Assembly: GCF_963675165.1 (NCBI RefSeq)
Contig: NC_087390.1
Location: 5,638,750 to 5,702,749, forward strand
DNA length: 64,000 bases
Source: Halichondria panicea
Taxonomy: Eukaryota > Porifera > Demospongiae > Suberitida > Halichondriidae
Reading direction: 5' to 3'
Both the position numbers and the translations under genes were made by a program. The first letter of the stretch is position 1. Each line of letters begins with the position of its first letter. Below are positions 44,308 through 58,738 of this stretch, one piece after another. The notes under the pieces are model-generated. The model worked only from the letters and a program-made list of their open reading frames with translations, was not told where the DNA came from and searched no databases.

Positions 44308-46172
44308 TCATTGCCTCATGATGACATCATCATAGACATCACTTGTCTGTCCCAGTTCATCCTCACGCTCGGCAACGGTTGCATAGCTAACATTTACATT
44401 TATCATGAGTTTATCATCCTTTTCATCCACACTCTCATACACTGGTGGGAGGGGCTCCAACACATTACACAGTGAGTAGTCATATTCTAGCTCATGTAGA
44501 GGTAGGCCAGTAGCGAGGGTGTTGGTTTGAGTGTTCATCTCACACACACCATACACCACGTTGTTCTGACATGGTATGTCATTGTTGGCTGTTCCCCCTC
44601 CTCTAACTGCACCTCCATCAACTGTATGGAGAGCATCAAGTTATTGTACACACACACTGAGATTGACCTACCATTACATTTAGACGACTCTTGCTTGTTC
44701 TTGACGATAATCACTATGACAATAACTATGACTACAATTATTACAATCCCTACCAGCCCCCCCCGACCACTCCACCTGCTACAGTAGCTGTTGTATTATC
44801 TGATCTCATCTTTGCTGTACAGAAAGCAAAGAATTGTACAGCATATATTCTCAATGAATCTAAATAAGCTGTTTAATGTGGCAGAGAAGTTAGTGTTTAC
44901 CTTGTGTCTCCACACTGCACATCTCTCCAGTGAAGCCAGACACACATTCACAACTAAACGAGTTGACACCATCCACACACACACCATTTCCACTGCAGTT
45001 CCTATTCACACAATCATCAATGTTGGTCTCACAATCAGCACCAGTGTAGCCAGGTTCACAGTCACATAGGAACATGTTCACCATGTCAACACAACCACCA
45101 TTTCCACTACAGTTTATTGCATCACAATCATCAATGTCAGTCTCACAATCAGCACCAGTGTAGCCAGGATCACATGAGCAGGTGAAGGAGGCTATTCCAT
45201 GAGAGCAGTTACCATGGCCACTGCATACCCTCTCCATTAGAAAGCACTCATCAATATCATCCTCACAATCAGCACCAGTATAGCCAGCATTGCAGACACA
45301 GGTGTAAGAGTTGACCTCATCCATACACAAACCATTTCCACTGCATCTCTGCCCCTCACAATCATCAATATCCACCTCACAATCAGCACCAGTATAGCCA
45401 GCATTGCAGACACAGGTGTAAGAATCAAGGCCGTTTGTACACGTTCCTCGTTCACTGCATGTGACAGCATTGGAATCACAGTGATTGAAGATGTCACAAC
45501 TGCTTCCAATGTAAAATGAAGCACATAACACAGTAGCACTCAGAGTGATAGCAGGCTCGGTACTAGAAAATAGCCTTGTCAATTCCACTGAGAGACTGAG
45601 ATCAAATCGATACCTTACAATAAGATCATCTGGTGAACTGCCATCAAAGTCAAACACTTGTATATAAAACTGAGCTCCCTGCAATAACAAAATTAGGGCA
45701 GTAAATTGAAATGCAATAAAGACAGTGATCACAGTACCTCCCAGGTTGTCGATATTCCAGTTAGATTGAATGGATTAGAGAGTCCAAATACATTAAGTTG
45801 TGAGAAGTCAATGTCTGCCCCATTCCTGATAACGTTACTGACTAGAGTAAATCCAGGAGCAGTATTGGGACACACTTCAGCAGAACTGACACGTGGCAAC
45901 AGACAGTAGATGAAGTAGGTGTCACAGTGGTCCCCTCCGCTACATTCTTCACGATTTATTGAATCACAGCATCGGCCATCAGAGCGTGTGTTGGATGGAT
46001 TACTGTAGGAGAGCATCTCCACTTGCACCATATAGTCTGCAGACACCAGTACACTGAGCTGCAAGCATTGGGACTCTCAACTGCAGCTACTGACTATTAT
46101 ACCACTCACCTTCCCCAGCCATAGACACAGGCAGCTCATACACAATACAAGGACACTCATTCTCAGCACCAT
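44308..46172 (-). pseudogene. G7: near-identical tandem copy of G6 with membrane-exon frameshift
   Basis: Exons at 46110-46172, 45738-46073, 44901-45678, 44672-44814 and 44308-44621 match G6 almost base for base (offset 2856-2857). The EGF exon product is identical over 280 residues and the tail exon is identical. One clear coding change is ALPRA- to ALPRV-type near 45888 (GGC to GAC on the plus strand). The membrane exon has eight instead of nine G, making it 143 instead of 144 bases, so membrane segment and tail fall out of frame. Because the difference sits in a homopolymer, sequencing or assembly error is a real alternative, and the gene may be intact in the animal. Confidence 0.7.
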
Positions 46173-46175
46173 GCA

Positions 46176-46539
46176 GTAGTTCAATAGCTAGCCACTATCT
46201 TGTTTGAGATGATAACAGCTATCTTGAGAGATGTGGATCTATATATATAGCTAGTTCTGAACCCACACATCCTGTTACTTTCATTTTATCACATGATGCA
46301 TAATAGTGCTTGCAACCCCACAAGGAGGGAAGTCACTCAAAGATATCAATATAATTATGTCTTCATATACAGAACATGACCAGCAGCCATTCATTCCATG
46401 ATAGACTATAGGCCCTAGCTACACGACCATATAGTCCCCACACAACTTAAACTACGAGTTAGCAGATATCAAGAGCAACCTATATAATTATAGTAATTGT
46501 TTTAGTGGAAAAAATTAATTTATATATGTTAAAATTAAG
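46176..46539. other. Intergenic stretch, repeated elsewhere
   Basis: Similar to 4740-5020 and 63300-63620 (TTTCATTTTATCACATGATG, CAACCCCACAAGGAGGGAAG). No gene is seen. Confidence 0.4.
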
Positions 46540-48066
46540 TCATTGCCTCATGTTGACATCATCATAGATATCACTAGTCTGTCCCAGTTCATCCTCACGC
46601 TCGGCAACGTTTGCATAGCTAACATTCACATTTATCATGAGTTTCTCATCCTTCTCATCCACACTCCCGTACACTGGTGGGAGGGGCTCCGAAACATTGT
46701 ACAGGGATAGTCATATTTCAGCTCTTGTAGAGAGGAGGGAGGTGGACCAGTAGAGAGGGTGTTGGTTTGAGGTTGAACTGTGTTCATCTCACACACCATA
46801 CACCACGTTGTTCTGACAAGGTATATCATTGTCGGCTGTTCCTCCTCCACTAACTGCAGGGGGAGCAACAAGTTTGTGCACAGTACACACATGCTAAAAT
46901 AGACCTACCGTTGTATTTAGACGACTCTTGCTTGTTTTTGACAATTACTATGACAATGACGATGACAACAATCAGCACAACGCCCACTAGTCCCCCGACC
47001 ACTCCACCTGCTATAGTAGCTGTTGTATCATCTGATCTCATCTCTGCTGTATAGAAAGCAAACATGATGAAAGACTTATACAGCTTTCACAATGAATCAA
47101 AATGAACTGTCAAGTGTGATGTTTACCTTGTGTTTCCACACTGCACATCTCTCCAGTGAAGTCAGACACACATTCACAACTGAACGAGTTGACACCATCC
47201 ACACACACACCATTTCCACTGCAGTTCCTATTCACACAATCATCAATGTTTGTCTCACACTCGGCACCAGTGTAGCCAGGTTCCCAGTATAGCCAGCATT
47301 GCAGACACAGGTGTAGGAATCAAGGCCTTTTGTACACGTTCCTCGATCACTGCATGTGACAGCATTGGAATCACAGTGATCGAAAATCTCACAACTGCTT
47401 CCAGAGTAGAATGGAGCACATAACACAGTAGCACTCAGAGTGATAGCAGGCTCGGTACTAGAAAATAGCCTTGTTGATTCCACTGAGAGACGAGATCAAA
47501 TCGATACCTTACAATATGATCATCTGCATCACTATCAACATCAAACACTGGTATTTAAAGCTGAGCTCCCTGCATTAACAAAATTAGGGCAGTTAATTGA
47601 AATGCAATAAAGACAGTGATCACATTACCTCCCATGCTATCGATATTCCAGTTAGATTGAATGGATTAGGGAGTCCAAATAATATATTAAGTTGTGAGAA
47701 GTCACTGTCTGCCCCATTACCGAATAACGCTACTGACTAGAGTATCTCCGGGCTCACTATTGGGACATCCTCTATCAGTACTGGCACGTGGCATCAGGCA
47801 GTAGGTGAAGTAGGTGTCACAGCAGTCAAATCCGCTACATTCTCAAGACTGCTTGAATCACAACATCGACCATCAGAGCGTATGTTGGATGGATGACTGT
47901 AGGAGACCAGCTCCACTTGTACCACATAGTCTGCAGACACCAGTACACTGAGCTGCAAGCATTGGGACTCTCAACTGCAGCTACTGACTATTATATCACT
48001 CACCTTCCCCAGCCATAGACACAGGCAGCTCATACACAATACAAGGACACTCATTCTCAGCAGCAT
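46540..48066 (-). pseudogene. G8: degraded Delta-like EGF gene, cassette II
   Basis: All five exons are recognisable (48004-48066, 47639-47967, 47127-47569, 46909-47043 and 46540-about 46855) but broken many times. The MNNL exon length is not a multiple of three. The GAQLY codons read GAQL-stop (TAA near 47556). A base is missing near 47490. A deletion fuses the repeats CEPGYTG and CNAGYTG near 47281, leaving about two EGFs. A 2-bp deletion stops the tail after VVYGV, and another shift follows YDYP. The membrane exon itself is open. It is clearly non-functional. Confidence 0.88.
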
Positions 48067-49052
48067 ACAGTAGTTCAATAGCCAGCAACTATCTTGTTTA
48101 AGATGTTAACAGCTCTTTGTGATGTGATGTGATAGTACTGATTCACATGCATCCTGCTAGCATTCTATGCATTTAGTATATATTTTGATCTCGCAAGAGA
48201 AGGAAAAACACTCAAAACAAAGCATGTCTTCATACAGGATGTTTAGTCATGAACTGTATAGCTTGTATATAGAGCACATAATTATTTCATTGGTAATCAC
48301 CCCCATAGCTACATGATCATTGCATAGTCTCCCACACCACTTAAACTATGAGAGAGCAAATACTTGTCACTGAGGCTCAACCTAAAGCTAGATTTTAGAT
48401 ATACGCAGGTGTTAGAGACAAAAATATGGACCCCAGAGTCCCTCATGAAGTCACTTAAGATAACACAAGCAGTTGTCATGACATCACAAGATAAATCAAC
48501 ACAATACAGATTCGTAATAATAAACACAAGCACTTTTACACACTTACACTAGCTAGTGTCCAGTCAACCGGTTACTAAAGTCATGTGATTCCTCGAGTGT
48601 TCCCTAGTAATAGTTACAACGCTAGCAATAAGATGTTACGCAGTTAACAGCTATCTTGTAATGCTCTCTGTTCTTCCTGCTAGCACTCTATGCATAATAT
48701 TATATCTCGCAAGAGAAGGAAGACACTCGTATCATCCTCACAATCAGTACCAGTATAGCCAGCATTGCAAACACATACAGATGTAAGAGTTGATATTCGT
48801 TCTACCGGAATACATGCAATAAGCAAATAAAACTGATATATAGGGTCATTCTAATGTTGTTTAACTGCACTTTTAGTCTTTTCTGGTCTAGATTAATAAA
48901 CACTTAGTATACCAGTCGTGTGTGTATGAGGGGGGAGGGGCATCAGGTTTTGTGAACTGTCATAAATCATCGTCAGAATTAATGTACCCGTTTTGTAAAC
49001 TGTCATAAAACTCATCAAGGAGGACTAGAAGCTGGTCAGTTTCTGTACATTG
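48067..49052. repeat. Segmental duplication C, copy 1, with an EGF relic
   Basis: Aligned with 60423-61442 at high identity; the duplication continues into G9 and G12. At 48731-48796 is an isolated piece of EGF exon (minus strand, CVCNAGYTGTDCEDD-like), detached from any gene. It is also present at 61128-61193. Confidence 0.65.
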
Positions 49053-50891
49053 TCATACACAGGTACTAGGTGTCTCATAGTCTGATACTGCAGGGGCCAG
49101 TTTATAAGGTACGTCTTCGAAATCTGCATCTCCATAAATTGAATTGATCAGTTCTGCATCGTTGAGTGATTCTTGGCTGCCATATATTGGGTTGTCAAAC
49201 TCAGCTTCTGTTTTTGAAGTGATGGTATTTGTTCTGTTCTCAGGAATCCCATACACTGGGTCGTCTCCTGGAATGTAGGAAATGGTGTCTCCTGTGGAAA
49301 CAACAGAAATAATTATTAGCTCATGAGCATACTGAAAGAACACACTCAGAGATCTTGTTGTAAAGTAAACTACAGTAATTATAGGTATAAGTAAACATGC
49401 AGTGTGTGTAGTATACACTTCCATGTTTAATAGGTTCTATCAAGAAAACACTCTGTAAAGTAAACTACGTAACTAAATAGTGTGTGTAGCTACTTCCATG
49501 TTAGGTACACAAACAACTTACCTTGCGAGTGAGTGTCTTGAATGGTCTTCCCCTGAGCTCTTCTCCGCACACACACCACCACGACCACTATCAGGAGCAG
49601 GAGTATCAGCATCAGCACTAGGAGACCTCCCACCGTTCCTCCTATCAGATCCCCTGGAGCACCACGCAACGCTGAAGGAGGTACACAGAATAAATATCCT
49701 CAGTTATAATTATTAAGTATATTGTAATGCCTGCGGACAGTGTAGTGTTGCACATCTCTCCAGTAAAGTCAGACTCACATTCACAACTGAACGAGTTGAC
49801 ACCATCCACACACACACCATTTCCACTGCAGTTCCTATTCACACAATCATCAATGTTGGTCTCACAATCAGCACCAGTGTAGCCAGGTTCACAGTCACAT
49901 AGGAACATGTTCACCATGTCAACACAACCACCATTTCTACTACAGTTTATTGCATCACAATCATCAATGTCAGTCTCACAATCAGCACCAGTGTAGCCAG
50001 GATCACATGAGCAGGTGAAGGAGGCTATTCCATGAGAGCAGTTACCATGGCCACTGCACACACTCTCCATTAGCAAGCACTCATCAATATCCACCTCACA
50101 ATCAGCACCAGTATAGCCAGTATTGCAGACACAGGTGTAGGAATCAAGGCCGTTTGTACACGTTCCTCGTTCACTGCATGTGACAGCACTGGACTCACAG
50201 TGACTGAAAATCTCACAACTGCTTCCGGAGTAGAATGGAGCACATAGCACAGTAGTATTCACAGTGATAGCAGCAGTCATGGTACTTGATGAGGTAGAAA
50301 ATGTGATTGTTGATCCAACTGAGGGACTTGGATTAATTTGATACTGCACAATAAGATCATCTGGATTGCCATCAGAATCAAACACTTCTACATAAAGCTC
50401 AGCTCCGGCCTGCAATAACAAAAGACAAATTGAAAAACAGTTATCGTTTTAATAATTACCTCCCAGGTTGTTGTTATTCCAGCCAGATTGAACGGATTAG
50501 AGAGTCCAAATACAGTAGGTTGTGAGAAATCAATGTCTGCTCCACCATTCCAGATAACGTTACTGCGTGTAGTAAGTTCATTATTGGAACACTCTGTAGC
50601 AGTACTGGAATGTGGCAACAGGCAGTAGATGAAGTAGGTGTCACAGCGCTCCCCTCCCCTACATGGTACTACACCATTGAATCCCCATGGTGAATCACAA
50701 CATTGACCTTCAGAGACCGTGTTGGATGGATGACTGTAGGAGACCATCTCCACTTGCACCACATAGTCTGCAGACACCAGTACACTGAGCTGTAAGCATT
50801 GGGACTCTCAACTGCAGCTACTGACTATTGTACCACTCACCTTCCCTAGCCATAGACACAGGCAGCTCATACACAATACAAGGACACTCAT
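49053..50891 (-). CDS. G9: Delta-like EGF membrane protein, cassette I tail
   Basis: Exons are 50841-50891, 50460-50804, 49731-50409, 49522-49671 and 49053-49291, giving 487 residues in frame. The signal exon lacks the usual first ATG and starts at the internal MSVLVLC. It has four EGF repeats, the fewest of the open genes. The EGF exon ends in GC rather than GT on the minus strand (CCGCAG|GCATTA), a non-consensus donor also seen in G12. The tail reads DDPVYG, DNPIYG, NSIYG and VSDYETP and ends STCV. A codon pair is lost in ENRTNTIT relative to G1. Apart from the GC donor there is no lesion. Confidence 0.75.
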
Positions 50892-51235
50892 TCTCAGTAG
50901 TTTAATATAGCCAGAAACTTTCTTGGGTTTGATCTGTTAACAGCATATATATAGTAATAATATAGTCCTGTCACTTTCATTTCCTCAACATGATGCATAA
51001 TAGTGCTTGCAACCTCACAAGGAAGGAAGTCACTCTAAATAAAAGTATGTTGTCATACCAGGATGTTCATTCATTACACCCCTACGCCCTATTACATGAC
51101 CATATTATAGTCTCCCAATTAATCACAATAAATTTTTATGAGTATTATCAAGAGGGACCAACCTATATATAATTATAGACTATTAATATTGTATTAGTGG
51201 AAAAAATTACAATACATTTATACCTTAAAATAAAG
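50892..51235. other. Intergenic stretch, G-gene 5' flank type
   Basis: Resembles 4740-5020 and 46176-46539. No gene is seen. Confidence 0.35.
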
Positions 51236-51430
51236 TCATTGCCTTCTGTTGACATCATTATAGATTGTCCCAACCCATCCTCACGCTCGGCAACAGTTGC
51301 ATAGCACACACCTTCTATTTTAAACTCGGACTCATGAAATTCACAAATTTTGGTGTATACGTCCATTTTAGCAAATTTTACTATGAAATTCCAAGTTTCT
51401 TGTATGTCATTGTGGTTACACCTCCACTAA
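51236..51430 (-). pseudogene. Orphan cassette II tail relic
   Basis: The ends of the cassette II tail exon are present (stop-side TCATTGCC with the VAEREDGLGQ-like codons, and the CCACTAACTGCAG acceptor). The middle, about 51305-51405, is replaced by unrelated sequence. It is not coding. The same non-coding block as after the 5025-5344 tail follows to the right. Confidence 0.5.
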
Positions 51431-53745
51431 CTGCAGGGGGAGTAACAATTAAGTTAGTGTATATGCACACACAATAAGGATGCCCTATATTGAGTCACTT
51501 TGGAGTCCCCTGTTATATAATAGTCTTATTACCATTACATGACCACAGTCCCCTATTTTCCTTTGAGCTTAATACCACCGGTTGGCTGGGAACCCAACGG
51601 CTATAGTGTTAACCCCTGCATAGCCTAAGTTGTTCGCCCCCTGCACAGCTTGAGTTGTAGCCCCCTACGCTAGATATTAGTGTGACCCCTGTGTATATGG
51701 TGTTGTAACCCCCTGTGTTGTAACCTCCTTCTATATAGTGTTGTAGCCCCCTGCGTATATAGTATTGTAACCCCCTGTGTGAATAGTGTTGTCGTCTCAC
51801 TGTGGTAGCCCGTACAGTAGTTAGCACTTGCATGTGTAGTAAGAGTCAGACCATGTCAGAGAAGAAGACTCATCAGAGGGAGTCTCAAAATGGCTCTTCA
51901 AAGGCTCTGTATAATTACGTGAAGCAATAATATACAATTATACTGATTCCCAAAGCCAGTTAATGGCTGAAACCAATGAGAACCCATGCACATCCTGGAA
52001 AACCTCATTATCAGTGTTTGCACACACAGTCTGTCCACATTAGGTAATATATTCCATTCACTCAATTTATAGGCAGAGTGCTTGTCATGGGAACTAGCTA
52101 TAGTGGAGAGGGAATGACAGCAACGGCCATTGTATAGTTGCATGTGGTGCGATGGGTTCTGATAGGACCGGCGATAGTAGGAGGAGGACTTGCATGAAAA
52201 CTAAGTCTGCATGGTGGAGTTTATTTTCGTGTGCTCTAGCAGAATGTGGTCAGAGCCAATGAAATGAATATCCTGATTTTTAACCCAATGAAATGGGAGT
52301 ATTGCCTCCAGACCTAATCCTAGCTCTCTTGATTTGCCCCCGAGCTATTAGGTCTGGCCCCCAGACTAGTAAAATACTGGTGCGTGGGAGTTTCTCCCAA
52401 ATTTTTGCACCCTCACAAAAAAATTTATTGTATAGATCCTATAGCACAGCCCAGTTGTCAAATGGAGGTCATGATTGCATGTGTTCTGCATGATATTAGC
52501 CACCACTATAGTGCATGCATTCCATGTGTTCTGCACATCATGTATAAGCTATAGCCACTTAAACCAGATGGTGTGAACAACAAAGACAGTGTATATAAAA
52601 GTACACACATACATACATCCATATAATTATAGGATCTAACTCATCACTTATACAACTGCAGAACGCTACTCACTGTACTATAGCGGTATAAGAGTGACCG
52701 TGCAGTCTGATGTGTATTGCAATTGTGAAGAGATGGGTCGGAGAGTAAAAATGAAACAAGTACTCGGCTGATATCTGCAGCTGCTTAATCTCTCGATGGT
52801 CATCATCCTCTGTGCCAGGACTCTCTTGTGTATAGGTAAGTGCTACACCTGCATGTATGCTGGCTAGTATATATTGCTGTGATCAGAGTGGTATAGTAGC
52901 TGCTGAAGGTGTCTGTTCTAATCACCACCCTGCATGCATGGGGTCCATTCTTAATTATTTACGTAAATGTATCTCTTGAATTTAGTTTTCTTGCAAAGCG
53001 TTACAGTAATTATTGAGATTGTCTAGAATGGGATTACATGCATGCACTGAAGAATGTTTTTGTTTTATTTTCACTGCAATAATACTGTTACTAAAACAAC
53101 ATCTGACACACAAATTTCCAAAAACTACTAATTAACAGTGACAGAATAGGTTTCACATTTGTTTTGTTCATTCTGAGGGTAATCTATATTCCGGAGGGCA
53201 CATCGCAGCTTGTACTTGACAAACCATATTTACAACTGATCGAGTAGGGGCTCATTCACTTCTCGGAAAAGTAGATCTATGAATTCACTTCCATTCTTAA
53301 CTTCCACTCTTGGAAGGTACTTCTCTATATCTCCCCACATGCACAGTCAATTGTACCATTGTACTTGTTAATACAATCTTCCATTATTCTGATCTTAGCA
53401 TTAATTATTGTTCACTTGTAAGAGTCTGCGTCTTGTACATGTGGGTACGCGGTGAGGGGAAAGAGAACAATTGATTACACGTCACCATGCATGGAGCAAT
53501 CTATAAAGTCAGTACTGTATTAGATGATGAACTCAATATTCTCCTATTTCAACATTCCATGGCACGCAACAGCTTCAGACTTCATGCACTCTGAAACTGG
53601 TATAATAGCCTAGCATAAAATGTACAACCTTGGACTTAACTATGAAGAACTTACGTTGATTCTAATACCATGTCATGCACTTTCTTTTGATTGCAAGCTC
53701 TTACAAATTTGCAGGCTACTGCAAGTAGATGGACTCATCGAAATG
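51431..53745. repeat. Non-coding duplicated block B, copy 2
   Basis: Homologous to about 5885-7740. A GTTGTAACCCCCTGTGT-type 25-30-bp motif is tandemly amplified at about 51610-51800, against one or two copies at 5990-6030. About 52255-52390 and 53180-53745 are unique to this copy and without recognised genes. Confidence 0.55.
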
Positions 53746-53750
53746 TTTAA

Positions 53751-54680
53751 CCCTTTAACCGTCGGATTCTTAATTCAGTAACAGTGAAGTGAAATGTCTG
53801 TAAATTCTCTATCGGGTTTCCAGAGCAATAAAATGCCTAGCAACCATATACCAATAGAATGCCCATACAACAAGGAATAAAATGGTGCAACATGTGTTGC
53901 CATAACAACCACGGTTATTACGTTCACCCGTTTTTATCATTTTAAATGCTCGGCCAGCGGTGAGATAAATACAAAAAAAATTTTTTTATGGATCAGCCTA
54001 TCATATGGTATAAAGGCTTGACTAAGCTTGATTTTCACATCATATGAATGTAACAGTGCTAAGATATATCAATTTGAAGTACAATACGTACATGTATTAC
54101 TATATCGGTGAACGATCTATGAAATTTACAAGTTCACATAAAGACTGTTCATTACTGTTAATTCTATTTTAGCTATACTATACTCACTACTGATATTCTA
54201 GCTATACTATACTACTTGCCAGAGTCACACAGTGAGCCCTCTCCTGGTTTTTCACCGTCCTGGTCCATAGCGCTAGCGTCTAGGTCCATGTCATGCATGT
54301 CCTCAGTCCCAGACAGTTCATCAGCGTCTGGCATAAAGCTGGTAGCCTTTGGGAGGTATCCTACTATCCCCTCTCCTTCATAGGCACTGTCATCACCAGA
54401 GGAGACATCGCCATTGCTGTCCTCAAGCTGTTCAAGCACATCGGCACAAGTAAACAACCTAGCCATAGCTATAAACTTCGTGCGGTAAGATGCTAATGAA
54501 ATTTTAACATAGCAACGTGGCTTGGGAATTTCTAGACTAAATTGCACGTGATTCTACAGCTCTTCCTCTATACAGGGATGTGCGTAGTTCGAGCTACTTC
54601 CTAAGTATATCGCAGAATTAGAATTTCGCAAAAAAAGTCACTATTGCGGGCCACGATCGTGGCCCGTGACAGTTAAAGGG
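53751..54680. mobile_element. piggyBac-type element flanked by TTAA
   Basis: Both ends begin CCCTTTAAC (left CCCTTTAACCGTCGG, right end the reverse complement of CCCTTTAACTGTCACG) and each is flanked by TTAA (53747-53750 and 54681-54684), the target used by piggyBac transposases. At 930 bp it is an internally deleted, non-autonomous copy that keeps only the N-terminal coding part. An inner palindrome CACGATCGTGGCC lies near the right end. Confidence 0.8.
54212..54547 (-). pseudogene. piggyBac transposase N-terminal fragment
   Basis: A 111-codon frame on the minus strand inside the 930-bp element. From MARLFTCADVLEQLEDSNGD it is strongly acidic (SSGDDSAYEGEG, SGTEDMHDMDLD), as are the N-termini of piggyBac transposases. 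The catalytic DDD domain and C-terminal zinc finger are absent, so it cannot transpose. Assignment rests on position in a TTAA-flanked element more than on sequence. Confidence 0.55.
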
Positions 54681-54802
54681 TTAAACCACCAAATCATATA
54701 CAGGAGCCCCACTCTGTATGCATTGATAGGGACTCATTCAGTTCTAGGAATTCATAACTTCCACTTTGGAAGGTATTACCGAGAAGGTGACACTGTCAGG
54801 TA

Positions 54803-55100
54803 CAGTAGAACCTCGATTATCCGGACACCTTGGTTCCAGAAGCAGGCCGGATAAGTGAATATGCCGGATAATCAAATAGATAAACCACGCCTTGATCCAC
54901 CCACTTTATTGTAAACAGCAGTGCCACATGGTTGTCTGCGCATGCGCAGAAGATAAGCAGGCATGTCTCCATGGTAACAGCTGCAACGTGCATGCGCGTT
55001 TGAGGGACACGCCCATTTTCTGATCTGATAACAAGAAAACTGCCAAGCCGGATAATCAAGGTTCCGGATAATAGAGGGCCGGATAATCGAGGTTCTACTG
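54803..55100. mobile_element. pogo/Tigger-type MITE
   Basis: Inverted ends CAGTAGAACCTCGATTATCC (left) and its near-perfect reverse complement (right), flanked by TA on both sides (54801-54802 and 55101-55102). The 298-bp interior repeats CCGGATAAT words and has no coding sense. Ends and TA target fit the Tc1-mariner superfamily, pogo group. Confidence 0.8.
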
Positions 55101-55196
55101 TACTTCCATATAAAGAGGACCTGAAGGTATAACTTTCCACAGTCCGAGCTGACTACTATAGTGACTATATATATCAGGTTCTTTGATTTTGAAGAG

Positions 55197-55609
55197 ATGA
55201 AATTGCTTGCTGTCCTGTTTTTGGTGGCTGCCGTGGTTACTGCGTCTCCTGTGCAACAGGTAAAAGTTACTACTTGTCATTCTTTGATGTAATATATATA
55301 TAGACACATAAGCAAGACACTGCTTATAATTATGCAGGAGGAAGATGTAGCAGTTGCATCTAGCTCAGGCTTCTGTCGCAACGCTGGTAAGTACAGCAGC
55401 ATTATAGGAAGACCCCCTTTTTGTTCGCGAAACTGTGGCCGTGGCTGTTCTGGCCAGTTATACCGCTGCTAACAAGTTATGGACCGATTATGGATCCGAG
55501 TGCTGGACTGGGATGAAGATCTGCTGTTGCGGTGAGTATATAGGTCATTTGATTAGGAACAATGTGTCGATAATGTGTTTCTTTTGCATATACAGCTCCC
55601 TATAATTGA
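55197..55609 (+). CDS. Small secreted cysteine-containing peptide
   Basis: Exon 1 (55197-55259) encodes a clear signal peptide (MKLLAVLFLVAAVVTAS) and ends at a GT donor. Exon 2 (55338-55386) has an acidic start EEDVAVASS and one cysteine. Exon 3 (55408 onward) with the nearest AG gives a Cys-, Arg- and Gly-rich end (PPFCSRNCGRGC) that stops at 55470-55472. An AG three bases on (55411 onward) gives a longer product through the strong GTGAGT donor at 55532 and a last exon at 55596-55609. Which form is made cannot be decided here. A TATAAAG lies about 85 bases upstream. The family is unrecognised; a host-defence or structural peptide is possible. It is the only host-like plus-strand gene in the window. 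Confidence 0.55.

Positions 55610-58738
<3,129 letters not shown>

Larger units (their letters stand above)
40780..46175. repeat. Recent tandem duplication E (two units of about 2.86 kb)
   Basis: Unit 1 is about 40780-43330 and unit 2 about 43635-46175. Over this range I see only a handful of differences (for example 41214 against 44073, 43038 against 45894, and the C-run near 41905). The constant offset of 2856-2857 bases shows duplication of a whole gene unit. It is the youngest event in the array. Confidence 0.85.

Noticed and set aside
48309-48533. Minus-strand frame repeated at 60675-60914
   Set aside because: It sits in the duplicated 5' flank of G genes, is interrupted by indels in most copies and shows no coding pattern.
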